The notes: generated by a model not told the origin, from the sequence alone. A stretch of 64,000 nucleotides of DNA from Exiguobacterium sp. s193 (GCF_018618755.1 NZ_JACSMR010000002.1:186001-250000); one strand, 5' to 3'. Counted from the first letter of the stretch, positions 17,526-27,065 are shown. Made by a program: numbers and translations.

Positions 17526-18343
17526 AAAAGTATTTGATGTTAACGAATGAAGAAATCAAACGGAGCAGTAAATTGTATTTAATCGTAGTCGGTGCATTAA
17601 TCGTGCTCGAACTACTGTCAGTCGTCGTCAAGACGATGTTATACGAACGAAGTATCGAGACATTCATGCGGATGAACCAAGCCTCCGAACTCGAGGCGGT
17701 CAATTCATACGGAACATTTTCTTTTGCGGCAGCGACCTCGATTTTTGATTACATCATGATGATTGGTGTCGCGTATATCGTCGTACTTGCTTTACAAATT
17801 TGGTACCGCGAATGGATTGGGGAGTCGAAGCATATCTATCGACTCTTACTTTTACCCGGTAGCCGTGCCTCGATTTATTTTGCGAAGCTGACGACCGTCT
17901 TACTTGCGACGGTGAGTTTAATCGGCTTACAGTGGCTGACGGTTGTCGCAAGTTATGGTCTATTTGATTGGTTGTTACCAGAATCACATAAATTTCCGAC
18001 CGGTCTGATTAAAAGTGGGAGTCTGCTACAAGTATTTTATTCGATGAATATCGAAGATGTCTTCATCTTATTGATGATGTCCTGTGCCGTCATCAATCTG
18101 TTGTTTTTCATCGTCCTGATTGAGCGGACGTTCCGAAAATCACGGGCGATGATCCAGCTGATAGCCGAAGCAATGATTTTAATCCTGCCATTCGGACTCG
18201 TGATGTATATCACAGAAGGTCCACTGTCCGGTTTATTGTTAAGAGTAGAATACGTGACGTTGTATCTTGTCTTATTATCGATCGGCTTCTTCTATATCGG
18301 CTTTAGAAGCATTCGCTTAGTCCAAAACAAACTATCCGTTTAA
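17522..18343 (+). CDS. ABC transporter membrane protein
   Basis: A 273-residue protein with about six hydrophobic helices: residues 18-38, 67-95, 120-150, 183-200, 210-235 and 243-265. It resembles ABC-2-type permeases of YtrC/YhcI kind, but has no sharp motif. ATGA overlap with the ATPase gene shows the two form one transporter. The substrate is unknown. Confidence 0.82.
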   Translation: MKKYLMLTNEEIKRSSKLYLIVVGALIVLELLSVVVKTMLYERSIETFMRMNQASELEAVNSYGTFSFAAATSIFDYIMMIGVAYIVVLALQIWYREWIGESKHIYRLLLLPGSRASIYFAKLTTVLLATVSLIGLQWLTVVASYGLFDWLLPESHKFPTGLIKSGSLLQVFYSMNIEDVFILLMMSCAVINLLFFIVLIERTFRKSRAMIQLIAEAMILILPFGLVMYITEGPLSGLLLRVEYVTLYLVLLSIGFFYIGFRSIRLVQNKLSV

Positions 18344-18352
18344 GGGGGGAAC

Positions 18353-19450
18353 ATGATGCGACGCTTTCAATACTTAGTAATGTTACTCGTTATTTGTCTA
18401 GTGAGTCTGACGAGTTATTATGGTTATACGGCAACGATTCAAACGGCGGACTATACCGTCGAGCACATAACAGGAGACGTAAAGGGAACGAAGCTTGCGA
18501 AACTGCATCTGATTCTGCAGTCGACAGCGAAAGGTAAAAACGTCTATTCCGATGTATCGTTAGATGGGACAATCAAAAAAAATGGCGACAATTATCTTGA
18601 AGGAATACTTGGGAACAGAGCGTTTAACCCGATTCTAAAAACAGACGCCAAGGATTTTTTACGGGCGGATGAAACGCTCAGTGAAGATGACGACTATCTG
18701 TACGGGATCCGTACGGCTGAACAAGAACTGGAATTAAAGATGTGGGATAAACAGACGAAACGGATGACAGGAATGACACTCCCGTTTCCTTCAAACGTTA
18801 AAACCGGATACGGGACAGGCAGCGTACGCGTCATCAACCGGATGGATAAGACACTTTATATCCAAGTTGATGCGTACAGAAAAAATCACGAGACCAATCA
18901 ACTGATGCAAGTCGACTATCAACAGAAAAAAATCAAGCCAGTCCGACTCGCTTCACCGGCAATCAAAAAGAACGAATTTAGAAACTACTTAACGGCCGGG
19001 CCGGATCGCGTTATTTATAGACAACTATTTATTGACGAAAATCAAGTCGGGACGAAAGATGAATACTTTGAAGACGACGGGAAACGAGTCAGTCCGATTC
19101 AAAAATTGAATGAAGAAAATCAATTATTCATTGCGATGGGCAACGGGGAACGATTGATCGCCTATAATGAAAATGAAGGAAAAAACGAACTGCAATGGAC
19201 CGTCTATGATACGGTGACGAAGCAAGTGACAAAGGATGTAATCAAGCTCGAAGCGGCGGAGAAAAAGATGGGATCGATTAACGAAGCATTTGCAGACAAC
19301 CAGTTTTATTTCGTCTCCAAGATGAATGCGTCTGATTATCAAATTCGTGTCGTCGATATCTTGTCAGGGGACGTCATCTATGTCGGACAGATTCGCGATA
19401 AAAATCAAGTGAAGTCAAGCTCCATCATCACCAGCTTTTTTGGATATTAA
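18353..19450 (+). CDS. Uncharacterised signal-anchored extracytoplasmic protein
   Basis: A 365-residue protein I do not recognise. It starts with a Met-Arg-rich end and one hydrophobic segment (about residues 5-28), without a lipobox, so it is probably membrane-anchored with the bulk outside. The rest is hydrophilic, rich in Lys, Asp and Thr, with repeating beta-like stretches such as NRMDKTLYIQVDAYRK. It is the last gene of the GntR/ABC operon, 9 bases after the permease gene, behind AAGGGGGG. Two adjacent ATGs (18353, 18356) are possible starts. It may be an accessory sensor or ligand-binding part of the transporter. Confidence 0.8.
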   Translation: MMRRFQYLVMLLVICLVSLTSYYGYTATIQTADYTVEHITGDVKGTKLAKLHLILQSTAKGKNVYSDVSLDGTIKKNGDNYLEGILGNRAFNPILKTDAKDFLRADETLSEDDDYLYGIRTAEQELELKMWDKQTKRMTGMTLPFPSNVKTGYGTGSVRVINRMDKTLYIQVDAYRKNHETNQLMQVDYQQKKIKPVRLASPAIKKNEFRNYLTAGPDRVIYRQLFIDENQVGTKDEYFEDDGKRVSPIQKLNEENQLFIAMGNGERLIAYNENEGKNELQWTVYDTVTKQVTKDVIKLEAAEKKMGSINEAFADNQFYFVSKMNASDYQIRVVDILSGDVIYVGQIRDKNQVKSSSIITSFFGY

Positions 19451-19458
19451 ATCAAAGC

Positions 19459-19502
19459 AGACATGTTCAGCTGTGTAAAAACAGGAGAACATGTCTTTTT
19501 CA
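19459..19502 (+). terminator. Terminator of the GntR/ABC operon
   Basis: AGACATGTTC (19459-19468) pairs with GAACATGTCT (19487-19496), followed by TTTT. Confidence 0.85.
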
Positions 19503-19510
19503 GTAAAAAA

Positions 19511-19540
19511 TTGACACATAACGTAAGACAGGAGTATCAT
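19511..19540 (+). promoter_or_regulatory. Promoter of the EAL gene
   Basis: TTGACA (19511-19516) and TATCAT (19535-19540) are 18 bases apart, about 65 bases before the start codon. Confidence 0.65.
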
Positions 19541-19606
19541 CAAGCGATGTCGAATTTTTGTAAATGAGAAAGTTTATATAGTGTAACTGATGAGAGGAGG
19601 GGACAT

Positions 19607-21448
19607 ATGTCAATCAAGAGTACGAATGAGATTGCGATTACGCAACAACACTGGATGGGGAACTTTGCCTTATTCATGATGGTGACAGGGGCGCTGATTT
19701 TTTTTAAAACGACGGATCAAGTATTAGAAAATGCGTATCTCAGTCGTTCGGTGATTATCGTCCTCCTTATCATCATCGGCGTCACGACGTTCCTCATCAG
19801 CCGTAGTCAATTGTCGTCACGGTATCAAGCACATCTCCTCTCCATCATGTTACTGATCGTGCCGATCGTTTCGATCAATCTGCTTCCCTATGCGGCCGTG
19901 ACGGTTTGGGCAAGTTGTTTCCTGTTTTTGATGATTGCTTTGATTTCCTACAACCGCATCGTCATGTGGTATACGATTTTCGTGATTCTTGCGACAAACC
20001 TCTTCGTCATGCTGAAAGCGAAGACCGTCTTCGTCGAAATTGATCCGACCGATCATATCGCGCGCTTAGGGATGATTGTGATCGCGGTATGTATCGCGCT
20101 CATTATTAACCATCTTCATATTCGAAATTTACGGCAACTGCATTCGCTCGCTAATCAACTCCACGATGCGGCGAGTCGTGACCCGCAAACCGAGTTATTG
20201 AACTTACGGGGGTTAGAAGAGGTATTTGTAGACGACCGCCGACAGCTGTTATTGATTGGGATTCATCTCGAGAACTATTATGAGCTTGCACGCTTTTTTG
20301 GAGAAGAAATTCAAGAACGAGTCTTATTTGACTGCATTGAACGGCTTCGCTCCTTGCTTCCCCCACATTTAGCACTGATCCGCGTCGAAGCAGGAACGCT
20401 GGCTGTCGTGATGGAGAAGCCGGATGGGGTTTCGTGTCATGAAGAAATGGCGTTGTTGAGTCAAAGAATGTCGGCACCATATCAAATTGATTTGCATCAA
20501 ATCTATGTCAATCTCTACATCGTGATTGATGATGGGGAAGTCGTGCAAACGAATTGGATGAAGCGGATCCGCCAAGTGAATTCAGCGCTTCAGGAAACGG
20601 TACAACAAGACCAAAAAGTCATGTGTATCGATCAAGGATGGCGAAAGGAACAAGCCATGCGCGTCGAAGCAGCCCGGGCATTGTCGCTTGCCGAAATCAA
20701 ACGAGATTTTTATTTAGTCTATCAGTTGCAATATGATTCGAATCAAGAAGAGTTTGTGGGACTGGAAGCGCTAGTCCGTTGGAAGACGGATTTAGCCGGG
20801 GCAAACCGACCGTCTGTTTTTATTCCGATTGCCGAAAAAAGTGATTTAATCATTCGACTAGGTGAATGGATTTTTGAAGAAGGTTGCAAGACAAGAAAAC
20901 GATTGATTGGTCTCGTCCCGGAACAGTTCACGGTCTCAGTCAACGTGTCGCCACGTCAATTGACGAATGATTCATTTATGCCGTTTATCGAACGAATGTT
21001 ATTGAAATATGCATTAAAACCGCAACAAATCAAGATTGAAATCACCGAAAGTCAATCTCTGGATTTTGAAAGTCAATCGATCCTACGGGCACTTCAACGG
21101 ATCAAGACGTTAGATTTTCCCGTTTCGTTAGACGATTTTGGAACGGGTCATGCTTCTTATCATGTCCTTGAACGGTTGTTACCACTCCGCCAATTAAAGA
21201 TACCAAAACAGTTCATCGAGCAAATCGAGGAAGCGACAAAACGGCACTCGATTCTGGAATCGATTTTTCAACTGACAAAATCGATGAACGTCGAATGTAT
21301 CATTGAAGGGGTAGAAACGGGTGAAGAAGTCCAAATCGCTAAAAATATCGGAATCCACATTTTCCAAGGATACTTTTTTGCGAAACCCGTCTCGCTTGCT
21401 GAAATCATTCAACTATTAGAAATCAAAAATAAGGAAGCGGCGGAGTAA
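19607..21448 (+). CDS. Membrane EAL-domain c-di-GMP phosphodiesterase with degenerate GGDEF
   Basis: A 613-residue protein. About five to six helices occupy residues 15-170. A GGDEF-like domain follows (RDPQTELLNLRG), but the signature site reads EAGTL, so cyclase activity is unlikely. The EAL domain (about 365-610) keeps LEALVRW, SVNVSPRQL, IKIEITES, DDFGTG, the Lys of LKIP, EGVET and QGYFFAKP. These include the residues needed for metal binding and catalysis, although the usual Asp after LKI is Pro. It should hydrolyse c-di-GMP at the membrane. It converges on a diguanylate cyclase gene and shares a terminator with it. Confidence 0.9.
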   Translation: MSIKSTNEIAITQQHWMGNFALFMMVTGALIFFKTTDQVLENAYLSRSVIIVLLIIIGVTTFLISRSQLSSRYQAHLLSIMLLIVPIVSINLLPYAAVTVWASCFLFLMIALISYNRIVMWYTIFVILATNLFVMLKAKTVFVEIDPTDHIARLGMIVIAVCIALIINHLHIRNLRQLHSLANQLHDAASRDPQTELLNLRGLEEVFVDDRRQLLLIGIHLENYYELARFFGEEIQERVLFDCIERLRSLLPPHLALIRVEAGTLAVVMEKPDGVSCHEEMALLSQRMSAPYQIDLHQIYVNLYIVIDDGEVVQTNWMKRIRQVNSALQETVQQDQKVMCIDQGWRKEQAMRVEAARALSLAEIKRDFYLVYQLQYDSNQEEFVGLEALVRWKTDLAGANRPSVFIPIAEKSDLIIRLGEWIFEEGCKTRKRLIGLVPEQFTVSVNVSPRQLTNDSFMPFIERMLLKYALKPQQIKIEITESQSLDFESQSILRALQRIKTLDFPVSLDDFGTGHASYHVLERLLPLRQLKIPKQFIEQIEEATKRHSILESIFQLTKSMNVECIIEGVETGEEVQIAKNIGIHIFQGYFFAKPVSLAEIIQLLEIKNKEAAE

Positions 21449-21468
21449 ATCTGCGCTTCCTTATTTTT
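21425..21468. terminator. Bidirectional terminator overlapping both c-di-GMP gene ends
   Basis: AAAAATAAGGAAGCG (21425-21439) pairs with CGCTTCCTTATTTTT (21454-21468). The left arm lies inside the end of the EAL gene, and the right arm includes the stop codon of the cyclase gene. Confidence 0.88.
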
Positions 21469-22537
21469 GATGTAAGATAAATTGATTGCGTCCATTGTTC
21501 TTAGCGGCATAAAGAGCCGTGTCTGCTTGTTCGAATACGAGCGGAGCGGACTGATTCTTCGCATATGCAACGCCGGCAGATACAGTGACTGTCAAGGCGT
21601 GGTCTTGCATGACAAATGGTGTTTCGGTGACGGATTGAACGATTTTTTCGGCGAGTTCCGTCGGCGAAACCGACAAGGTGTTCGGAATGATAGCGATGAA
21701 TTCTTCACCACCATAACGACCGACTGTCACGCTGTCGGGACACGCTTGGTTGAGTAAAACTGAAAAATGGCGCAATACTGCGTCGCCGACAGCATGTCCA
21801 TACTCGTCATTGATTGCTTTGAAGTGGTCCAAGTCAAAGATGATGACGCCCCAGGGTGCATTCGTTTTGACGAGTGTATGTACTTTTCTCATGATGACAT
21901 GGCGATTGGCGAGTCGGGTCAGCTCATCTGTCGAGGCGAGATAAGATTGATAAGCATACAAAACGAAGTGACCTTGTAACATTTGCGAAAGATGGTAAAA
22001 CAATACTGATGCACTGATTGTAATCAAAAAATAAGGGAGATAGATGGTTTGCCATTCCTCGATTCGTGGTGATGCGAGGACCATCTGGACAAGAACAAGA
22101 AGTGAGCCGATCGTCACGATAACGGCATACAGACGTCCTTTGTTTTGAATGAAGCGTGCACAGAGAATCACAAGGATAATGAAACTAAGTAAAGTGATGA
22201 TGGAACTTTGTAAAGCGATCATCGATTCGCCTTGCAGAATGGAGACGCGATATATCAATAAGACAAAGCCTGTTGTACTGATACTGATTGAGCCACCATA
22301 TAAAGCCGATAGTGCGAGTGGAAGCAATCGCAAGTCGATTATTGAACCATTGATTGAAATGGAATTATACATTAATAAGACACCTGTCACTCCGTTTGCT
22401 AACCCGAAGTACACGCGGGTCGAAAGCTTCGAATCGTACTGGATCGGCAGGCGATTTCGCATGGCATAAAAGGTGATCGATAAAACTAAAAAGATAATGC
22501 AAATATTTAAAAAGAAGACATTCAAAGTCGAAAACAT
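21461..22537 (-). CDS. Membrane diguanylate cyclase (GGDEF)
   Basis: A 358-residue protein with a 5TM-LYT-like membrane region (about residues 1-185) and a GGDEF domain at 200-355. The cyclase motifs TDELTRLANRH, FDLDHFKAINDEYGHAVGD and RYGGEEF are intact, so it should make c-di-GMP from two GTP. No RxxD inhibitory site is seen at the usual spacing before GGEEF, so product inhibition may be absent. ATG 22537 is preceded by AAAGGA; an adjacent upstream TTG is less likely. It is convergent with the EAL protein. Confidence 0.92.
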   Translation of the reverse strand: MFSTLNVFFLNICIIFLVLSITFYAMRNRLPIQYDSKLSTRVYFGLANGVTGVLLMYNSISINGSIIDLRLLPLALSALYGGSISISTTGFVLLIYRVSILQGESMIALQSSIITLLSFIILVILCARFIQNKGRLYAVIVTIGSLLVLVQMVLASPRIEEWQTIYLPYFLITISASVLFYHLSQMLQGHFVLYAYQSYLASTDELTRLANRHVIMRKVHTLVKTNAPWGVIIFDLDHFKAINDEYGHAVGDAVLRHFSVLLNQACPDSVTVGRYGGEEFIAIIPNTLSVSPTELAEKIVQSVTETPFVMQDHALTVTVSAGVAYAKNQSAPLVFEQADTALYAAKNNGRNQFILHQK

Positions 22538-22634
22538 CAAAAAATCCTTTCAAAGGCTCTAAAAATAAAAAACGAATCAATATCAACCTTGAGATAATTG
22601 TACGATAAACGAATTCGAAAATGGAGATAAAATG

Positions 22635-22661
22635 GAAAAAACAGCCGGTTAGGGCTGTTTT
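22635..22661 (-). terminator. Terminator after yqfW (leftward)
   Basis: Read leftward, AAAACAGCC and GGCTGTTTT flank a short loop and a T run follows. Confidence 0.82.
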
Positions 22662-22662
22662 A

Positions 22663-23241
22663 TTAACGAATTGGGGCAAATTTGTGAATGGTTTGAACCG
22701 CTTCATTCCAGGAAGAGACACGGATGATATTTTCAGGGAGTGCTCGACGATTGTAAGGAGCATCAAACAAAATGACGGGGATTGAAGTATCTTCCGCAAT
22801 TTGTAAGGCATTTTCTAGACGGTCTTCCATGAATAAATCGAGTGAAAGATCACGTACGACCTGAACTTTATCATGCGAACCGGTCATGATGAGTGAATCG
22901 AGTGGCAGGTCATGACGGGCGATCCATTCTTCCGTGACAGGACGGACGATTTCCGACCGGGCCGTCACATAGTGCAAATCATAGTGCTCGCGCAACTGCC
23001 ATAGGTGTTTTTGGACAAATTCCTGAGGGATGGATTCACGATAAATCCCGAGTTCATGTCCGGACTTGACCATGAATTCCCAAAACTCGATTTGACTCAT
23101 GTCCGTATACGTATGCAATTCATATTCGGATGCCATTTCAAAGTCAATCGAAGTTCCTAAATACTTGTTCATATAGTTAAAACATGAAGACGGGTGCGTA
23201 ATCGTCCCATCGATATCGATACCGATTTTCAATTGGATCAC
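22663..23241 (-). CDS. yqfW: HAD-superfamily putative nucleotidase
   Basis: A 192-residue protein. The N-terminal HAD nucleophile motif GIDIDGTI (Asp nucleophile near residue 9), HYVTARS as motif II and DLFMEDRLENA as motif IV place it with the 5'(3')-deoxyribonucleotidase-like YqfW family. The predicted role is removing phosphate from nucleotides, though the real substrate is unknown. Its neighbours zur and ispG also flank yqfW in B. subtilis. It ends in a leftward terminator. Confidence 0.87.
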   Translation of the reverse strand: MIQLKIGIDIDGTITHPSSCFNYMNKYLGTSIDFEMASEYELHTYTDMSQIEFWEFMVKSGHELGIYRESIPQEFVQKHLWQLREHYDLHYVTARSEIVRPVTEEWIARHDLPLDSLIMTGSHDKVQVVRDLSLDLFMEDRLENALQIAEDTSIPVILFDAPYNRRALPENIIRVSSWNEAVQTIHKFAPIR

Positions 23242-23293
23242 CTGCGTTCCTTAAATTTCTGTCATTAGTATAACATAGTCGAAAAACGGATAT

Positions 23294-23325
23294 GAAAAAG
23301 AGCCCTTGATTAAAAGAGGGCTCTT
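23294..23325 (-). terminator. Terminator after ispG (leftward)
   Basis: GAGCCCT and AGGGCTC arms enclose a short loop, with T residues after it on the minus strand (AAAAA on the plus strand at 23295-23299). Confidence 0.85.
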
Positions 23326-23331
23326 CAACAA

Positions 23332-24441
23332 TTAAACTTGGTTGGCTTTCGCCGCTTCTTTTTCCGCTTCTTTTTCAAGAACGATTGCATCGATTTCTTT
23401 TTTCAATTCTTCGACCATTGTCGCTTCTGGTACTTTGCGGATGATTTCTCCGTGGCGGAACAGTAGTCCTTCGTTACGCGCTCCGGCGATTCCGATATCT
23501 GCTTCACGTGCTTCACCAGGACCGTTGACGGCACAACCGAGTACCGCTACCTTGATGTTGACTTGAATCTTATCGATATAATCCTCGATTTCTGCCGCAA
23601 TCGCCATCAAGTCGATTTCGATCCGACCGCATGTTGGGCAAGAAATCAATGTCGCAGCGTTTGCTGCGAGACCAAACGATTTCAAGACTTCTTTTGCGAC
23701 TTTGACTTCTTCGACCGGGTCAGCTGATAGCGAGACACGGACCGTGTTACCAATACCGCGTGAAAGAATCGCACCAAGACCAGCAGCCGATTTTAATGAG
23801 CCTGTACGTAAAGGACCTGACTCTGTGATACCGACATGAAGTGGGTAGTCAAATGATTCAGAGGCTAACTGATACGCTTCGAGCGCAAGTTGAACGTCAG
23901 AGGCTTTTAACGAAACAATGATGTCGTGGAAGTCGAGGTCTTCAAGAATCTTAATGTGATGCAAGGCACTTTCGACCATGCCACGTGCTGTCGGATATCC
24001 GTATTTCTCAAGAATGTGTTTCTCGAGTGAACCGGCGTTTACTCCGATTCGGATCGGGATATTTTTAGCTTTTGCCGCTGTGACGACCGCTTCCACTTTT
24101 TCGCGACGTCCGATGTTACCCGGGTTGATCCGGATTTTATCGACGCCTGCTTCAATCGCCATGAGGGCGAGTTTATAGTTGAAATGAATATCGACGACAA
24201 GCGGAATGTTGATTCGGCTTTTGATTTCAGCGAGCGCAAGCGCATCACGCTCTTCTGGACAAGCAACACGGACGATTTGGCATCCGGCTTCTTCGAGTCG
24301 TAAGATTTCAGAGACTGTCGCTTCGACGTCGTGTGTTTTTGTTGTTGTCATACTTTGAATGATGACTTCATTATTTCCACCAATGACAAGGTCCCCAACA
24401 CGAACGGGACGAGTCTTAGAGCGATGGACCATTTTCGGCAT
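23332..24441 (-). CDS. ispG: 4-hydroxy-3-methylbut-2-enyl diphosphate synthase
   Basis: A 369-residue [4Fe-4S] enzyme of the MEP isoprenoid pathway, converting MEcPP to HMBPP. Motifs: RVGDLVIGG near the start, [11 protein letters not shown] in the TIM barrel, RINPGNIG, and the cluster ligands ISCPTCGR and [12 protein letters not shown] at the C-terminal part. ATG 24441 follows AAAGGAGA at 8 bases; an upstream ATG at 24465 precedes that site. The position near yqfW and before sodA matches B. subtilis yqfY. Confidence 0.96.
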   Translation of the reverse strand: MPKMVHRSKTRPVRVGDLVIGGNNEVIIQSMTTTKTHDVEATVSEILRLEEAGCQIVRVACPEERDALALAEIKSRINIPLVVDIHFNYKLALMAIEAGVDKIRINPGNIGRREKVEAVVTAAKAKNIPIRIGVNAGSLEKHILEKYGYPTARGMVESALHHIKILEDLDFHDIIVSLKASDVQLALEAYQLASESFDYPLHVGITESGPLRTGSLKSAAGLGAILSRGIGNTVRVSLSADPVEEVKVAKEVLKSFGLAANAATLISCPTCGRIEIDLMAIAAEIEDYIDKIQVNIKVAVLGCAVNGPGEAREADIGIAGARNEGLLFRHGEIIRKVPEATMVEELKKEIDAIVLEKEAEKEAAKANQV

Positions 24442-24635
24442 ATCGAAAATCTCCTTTTGTGGCATAGCGCCATATTGTGTAAGTTTACCTTCTCTATCAT
24501 ATCGAACTATTCCCTAAAAATCGAGAAACAAGAACGAATTTCGAACATTTACAATTCTTTAATAGATAGAAAGGGGTGTCAATCCGTCGGTAGACGGAGG
24601 AATCGGGCATTAAAGCAAGTTGAGCATCAATCTCT

Positions 24636-25100
24636 TCAGCGGGCAGTTTTTTTTTGTTTACGGGCCAAAAAGACCGGTATTAACGAGTACAGAAAGTGAC
24701 CGGCGAAGATGATGGTCACGCCAAGTCCTTTCAATCCAAGTTGATAACACAGGACACCGACGGGAAAACTCCATAGGTTGGCTGCGACCGTATAAGGAAA
24801 GACTTGGCGGTACGCCCACGGTCTCGGTAGTAACCAGGCAATCAACCAACGATTCAAATAAGACATCAATAACAGGAACAGTAAAATCGCGATGGCGATA
24901 AAAATGAAATGTAAAATGAGCCAAATGACAAGTGGGACTGTTTTAGTGATAAAAAGACTATCGATGACGGTCGTCCAAAACGAAATCCAAGCTAATCCAC
25001 AAAAATAAAGGGAAACATCGACGAGGCGTGTTTTTAAAAACGAACGATTTGGAACTAAGGTGGTTTGTAAATAGTTAATAAGTTGTCTTAAAAAAGGCAT
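24636..25100 (-). CDS. Uncharacterised four-helix membrane protein
   Basis: A 154-residue protein with about four hydrophobic helices (residues 30-50, 57-82, 103-120, 125-148), a WLLPRPWAYRQVFPYTVAAN segment and a basic end. It is shorter than, but similar in style to, DUF1189-like proteins encoded near this spot in B. subtilis (yqgB). That link is tentative. It precedes ispG on the same strand with a gap of 194 bases, so it may be transcribed separately. Confidence 0.7.
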   Translation of the reverse strand: MPFLRQLINYLQTTLVPNRSFLKTRLVDVSLYFCGLAWISFWTTVIDSLFITKTVPLVIWLILHFIFIAIAILLFLLLMSYLNRWLIAWLLPRPWAYRQVFPYTVAANLWSFPVGVLCYQLGLKGLGVTIIFAGHFLYSLIPVFLARKQKKTAR

Positions 25101-25187
25101 GATAACACTCTTTTCTCTGTTTCATAACAGTGGTGTAGTACGTGTATAAACGTTGAAAATAAAGGGTTTTAACTGTTTTGGTACAGG

Positions 25188-25215
25188 TTAATAAAACCTT
25201 AACATTCAAATGTTG
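25188..25215 (+). promoter_or_regulatory. Possible weak Pho box before Na/Pi cotransporter
   Basis: TTAATA (25188-25193) and TTAACA (25199-25204) are 11 bases apart and resemble PhoP half-sites; TGTTGA follows at 25210. Other TTTACA words at 25225 and 25244 are not in phase. This is much weaker than the pst site at 31839. Confidence 0.35.
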
Positions 25216-25325
25216 ATAAAACTATTTACAAGTTCAATAGACCTTTACATAATAGGAGAGGTTGAAACAATAAAATCTTAACAAAAAATCAATTCCACTT
25301 TTTAGATTAGATATGAGGAGATGAA

Positions 25326-26969
25326 ATGATGAACTATGATTTGCAGGAAATGATTTTCACTTTTATTGGTGGACTCGGGATTTTCCTATTCGGTATTAAG
25401 TATATGGGAGATGGTCTTCAAAAAACAGCGGGAGACCGACTTCGTTACATTTTAGACAAATACACATCAAATCCATTGCTCGGCATCCTTGCCGGTATCG
25501 TCGTCACAGTCTTGATCCAATCGTCGTCAGGGACGACCGTCATCGTCGTCGGACTGGTCAGCGCTGGCTTGATGAATTTACGACAAGCGATCGGTGTCGT
25601 CATGGGGGCGAACATCGGTACCACGATTACGGCGTTCATCATTGGATTTAACGTCAAAGAAGCAGCCCTTCCTGCAATTGCTCTCGGTGCGTTTCTAATC
25701 TTCTTCTTCAATAAAGAACGGATTCAGTACATCGGGCAAATAATCTTCGGTTTCGGTGCGTTATTCTATGGTTTGACTTTGATGGGAGATGGTATGAAAC
25801 CACTTCAATCAAGTGAGTGGTTCCGTGAACTGACGATTTCAATGTCAGACAACCCGTTACTCGGTGTCTTCGTCGGAACAATCTTTACAGTTCTTGTCCA
25901 GTCGTCATCGGCGACAATCGGTATTCTGCAAGAGTTATACTCTGGCGGCATGATTGATATCAAAGCGGCGCTTCCAATCTTGTTCGGTGACAACATCGGA
26001 ACAACGATTACGGCGGTCCTTGCAGCGCTCGGTGCGTCGATTGCCGCAAAACGGACAGCCGCAGCACACGTCATCTTTAACATCGTCGGAACGTTACTGT
26101 TCCTCATTGCGTTACCACTTTTCTCGACGTTCATTGCGTGGATTACAAATGCGTTAGGTCTAGAACCGAAAATGCAAATTGCCTTTGCACACGGAACGTT
26201 TAACGTCGTCAATACGTTGATTCAATGTTGGTTCATTGCGCAAATCGCATGGCTCGTCAAAAAGATTGTTCCGGGAACGGATACGACAGTCGATTCAAAA
26301 CCACGTCACTTAGATCAAAACATCTTGAACCAATCGTCTTCACTTGCGCTGAACCAAGCGAAAATGGAAGTCTTGCGGATGGGTGAATTCTCAAAAGAAG
26401 CACTCGGTAAAGCACATCGTTATACGCAATCACATGATAAAAAAGATGTTTCTGACGCTGGTCAGATTGAATATGCAATCAACCACTTGAATACAGAAGT
26501 CACGAATTATCTTGTAAAAGTCGCAGCGAACGATCTTTCTGAACGGGAATCAAACGATCATTCGTTATTGATGCATGCCGTCAACGACTTCGAACGGATT
26601 GGGGATCACGTCGAGAACGTAATCGAACTCGTTGACTTCCAAATCGTCAATCGGATTGTATTTACGTCGAAAGCGAAAAAAGAATTAGACGAAATGTACG
26701 TCTTAACACAAAAAATCGTCGATACGGCAATTAAAGCAGTTGAGCTTGATGATGTTTCGTTAGCACGCCAAGTCCTTGAATTAGAAGGAAAACTCGATTC
26801 GCTTGAACGTTCGTTCCGTAAACACCACGTCTTACGGGTCAATGCCGGAGAATGTACAGGACAAGCAGGGATGATCTTCGTTGATTTGTTATCGAATCTT
26901 GAACGGATTGGTGACCATGCTGTCAACATCACGGATTTAGTACTTGAACAACGTTCAGGAACGGCTTGA
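25326..26969 (+). CDS. Na+/phosphate cotransporter with C-terminal PhoU-like domain
   Basis: A 547-residue membrane protein of the NptA/YjbB type. Two inverted Na/Pi cotransporter repeats carry the QSSS signature: VLIQSSSGTTVIVVGL near residue 60 and VLVQSSSATIGILQ near residue 190. Each is followed by an IGTTITA segment. From about residue 340, helical PhoU-like repeats follow (ERIGDHVENVIEL, ERIGDHAVNITDL). It imports or exports phosphate with sodium. ATG 25326 (or 25329) follows AGGAG at 25316-25320. It is a single-gene unit ended by a terminator. Confidence 0.93.
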   Translation: MMNYDLQEMIFTFIGGLGIFLFGIKYMGDGLQKTAGDRLRYILDKYTSNPLLGILAGIVVTVLIQSSSGTTVIVVGLVSAGLMNLRQAIGVVMGANIGTTITAFIIGFNVKEAALPAIALGAFLIFFFNKERIQYIGQIIFGFGALFYGLTLMGDGMKPLQSSEWFRELTISMSDNPLLGVFVGTIFTVLVQSSSATIGILQELYSGGMIDIKAALPILFGDNIGTTITAVLAALGASIAAKRTAAAHVIFNIVGTLLFLIALPLFSTFIAWITNALGLEPKMQIAFAHGTFNVVNTLIQCWFIAQIAWLVKKIVPGTDTTVDSKPRHLDQNILNQSSSLALNQAKMEVLRMGEFSKEALGKAHRYTQSHDKKDVSDAGQIEYAINHLNTEVTNYLVKVAANDLSERESNDHSLLMHAVNDFERIGDHVENVIELVDFQIVNRIVFTSKAKKELDEMYVLTQKIVDTAIKAVELDDVSLARQVLELEGKLDSLERSFRKHHVLRVNAGECTGQAGMIFVDLLSNLERIGDHAVNITDLVLEQRSGTA

Positions 26970-26987
26970 GTGAAGTGAATACAAATC

Positions 26988-27020
26988 AGAGGAATTTCTG
27001 AAAAGAAATTCCTCTTTACT
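26988..27020 (+). terminator. Terminator after the Na/Pi cotransporter gene
   Basis: AGAGGAATTTCT (26988-26999) pairs with AGAAATTCCTCT (27004-27015), followed by TT and a T-rich stretch. Confidence 0.88.
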
Positions 27021-27036
27021 TTTGTGAGATAACTTA

Positions 27037-27065
27037 TTGACAATCTTAAAAGAATCCAGTAATCT
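27037..27065 (+). promoter_or_regulatory. Promoter of the tRNA pair
   Basis: TTGACA (27037-27042) and TAATCT (27060-27065) are 17 bases apart, 25 bases before the first tRNA. Confidence 0.7.

Noticed and set aside
24555-24655. Possible rightward small RNA with a CCGTC/GACGG hairpin and a T run
   Set aside because: The T run is the complement of Lys codons at the end of the membrane-protein gene, and no hairpin stands directly before it.
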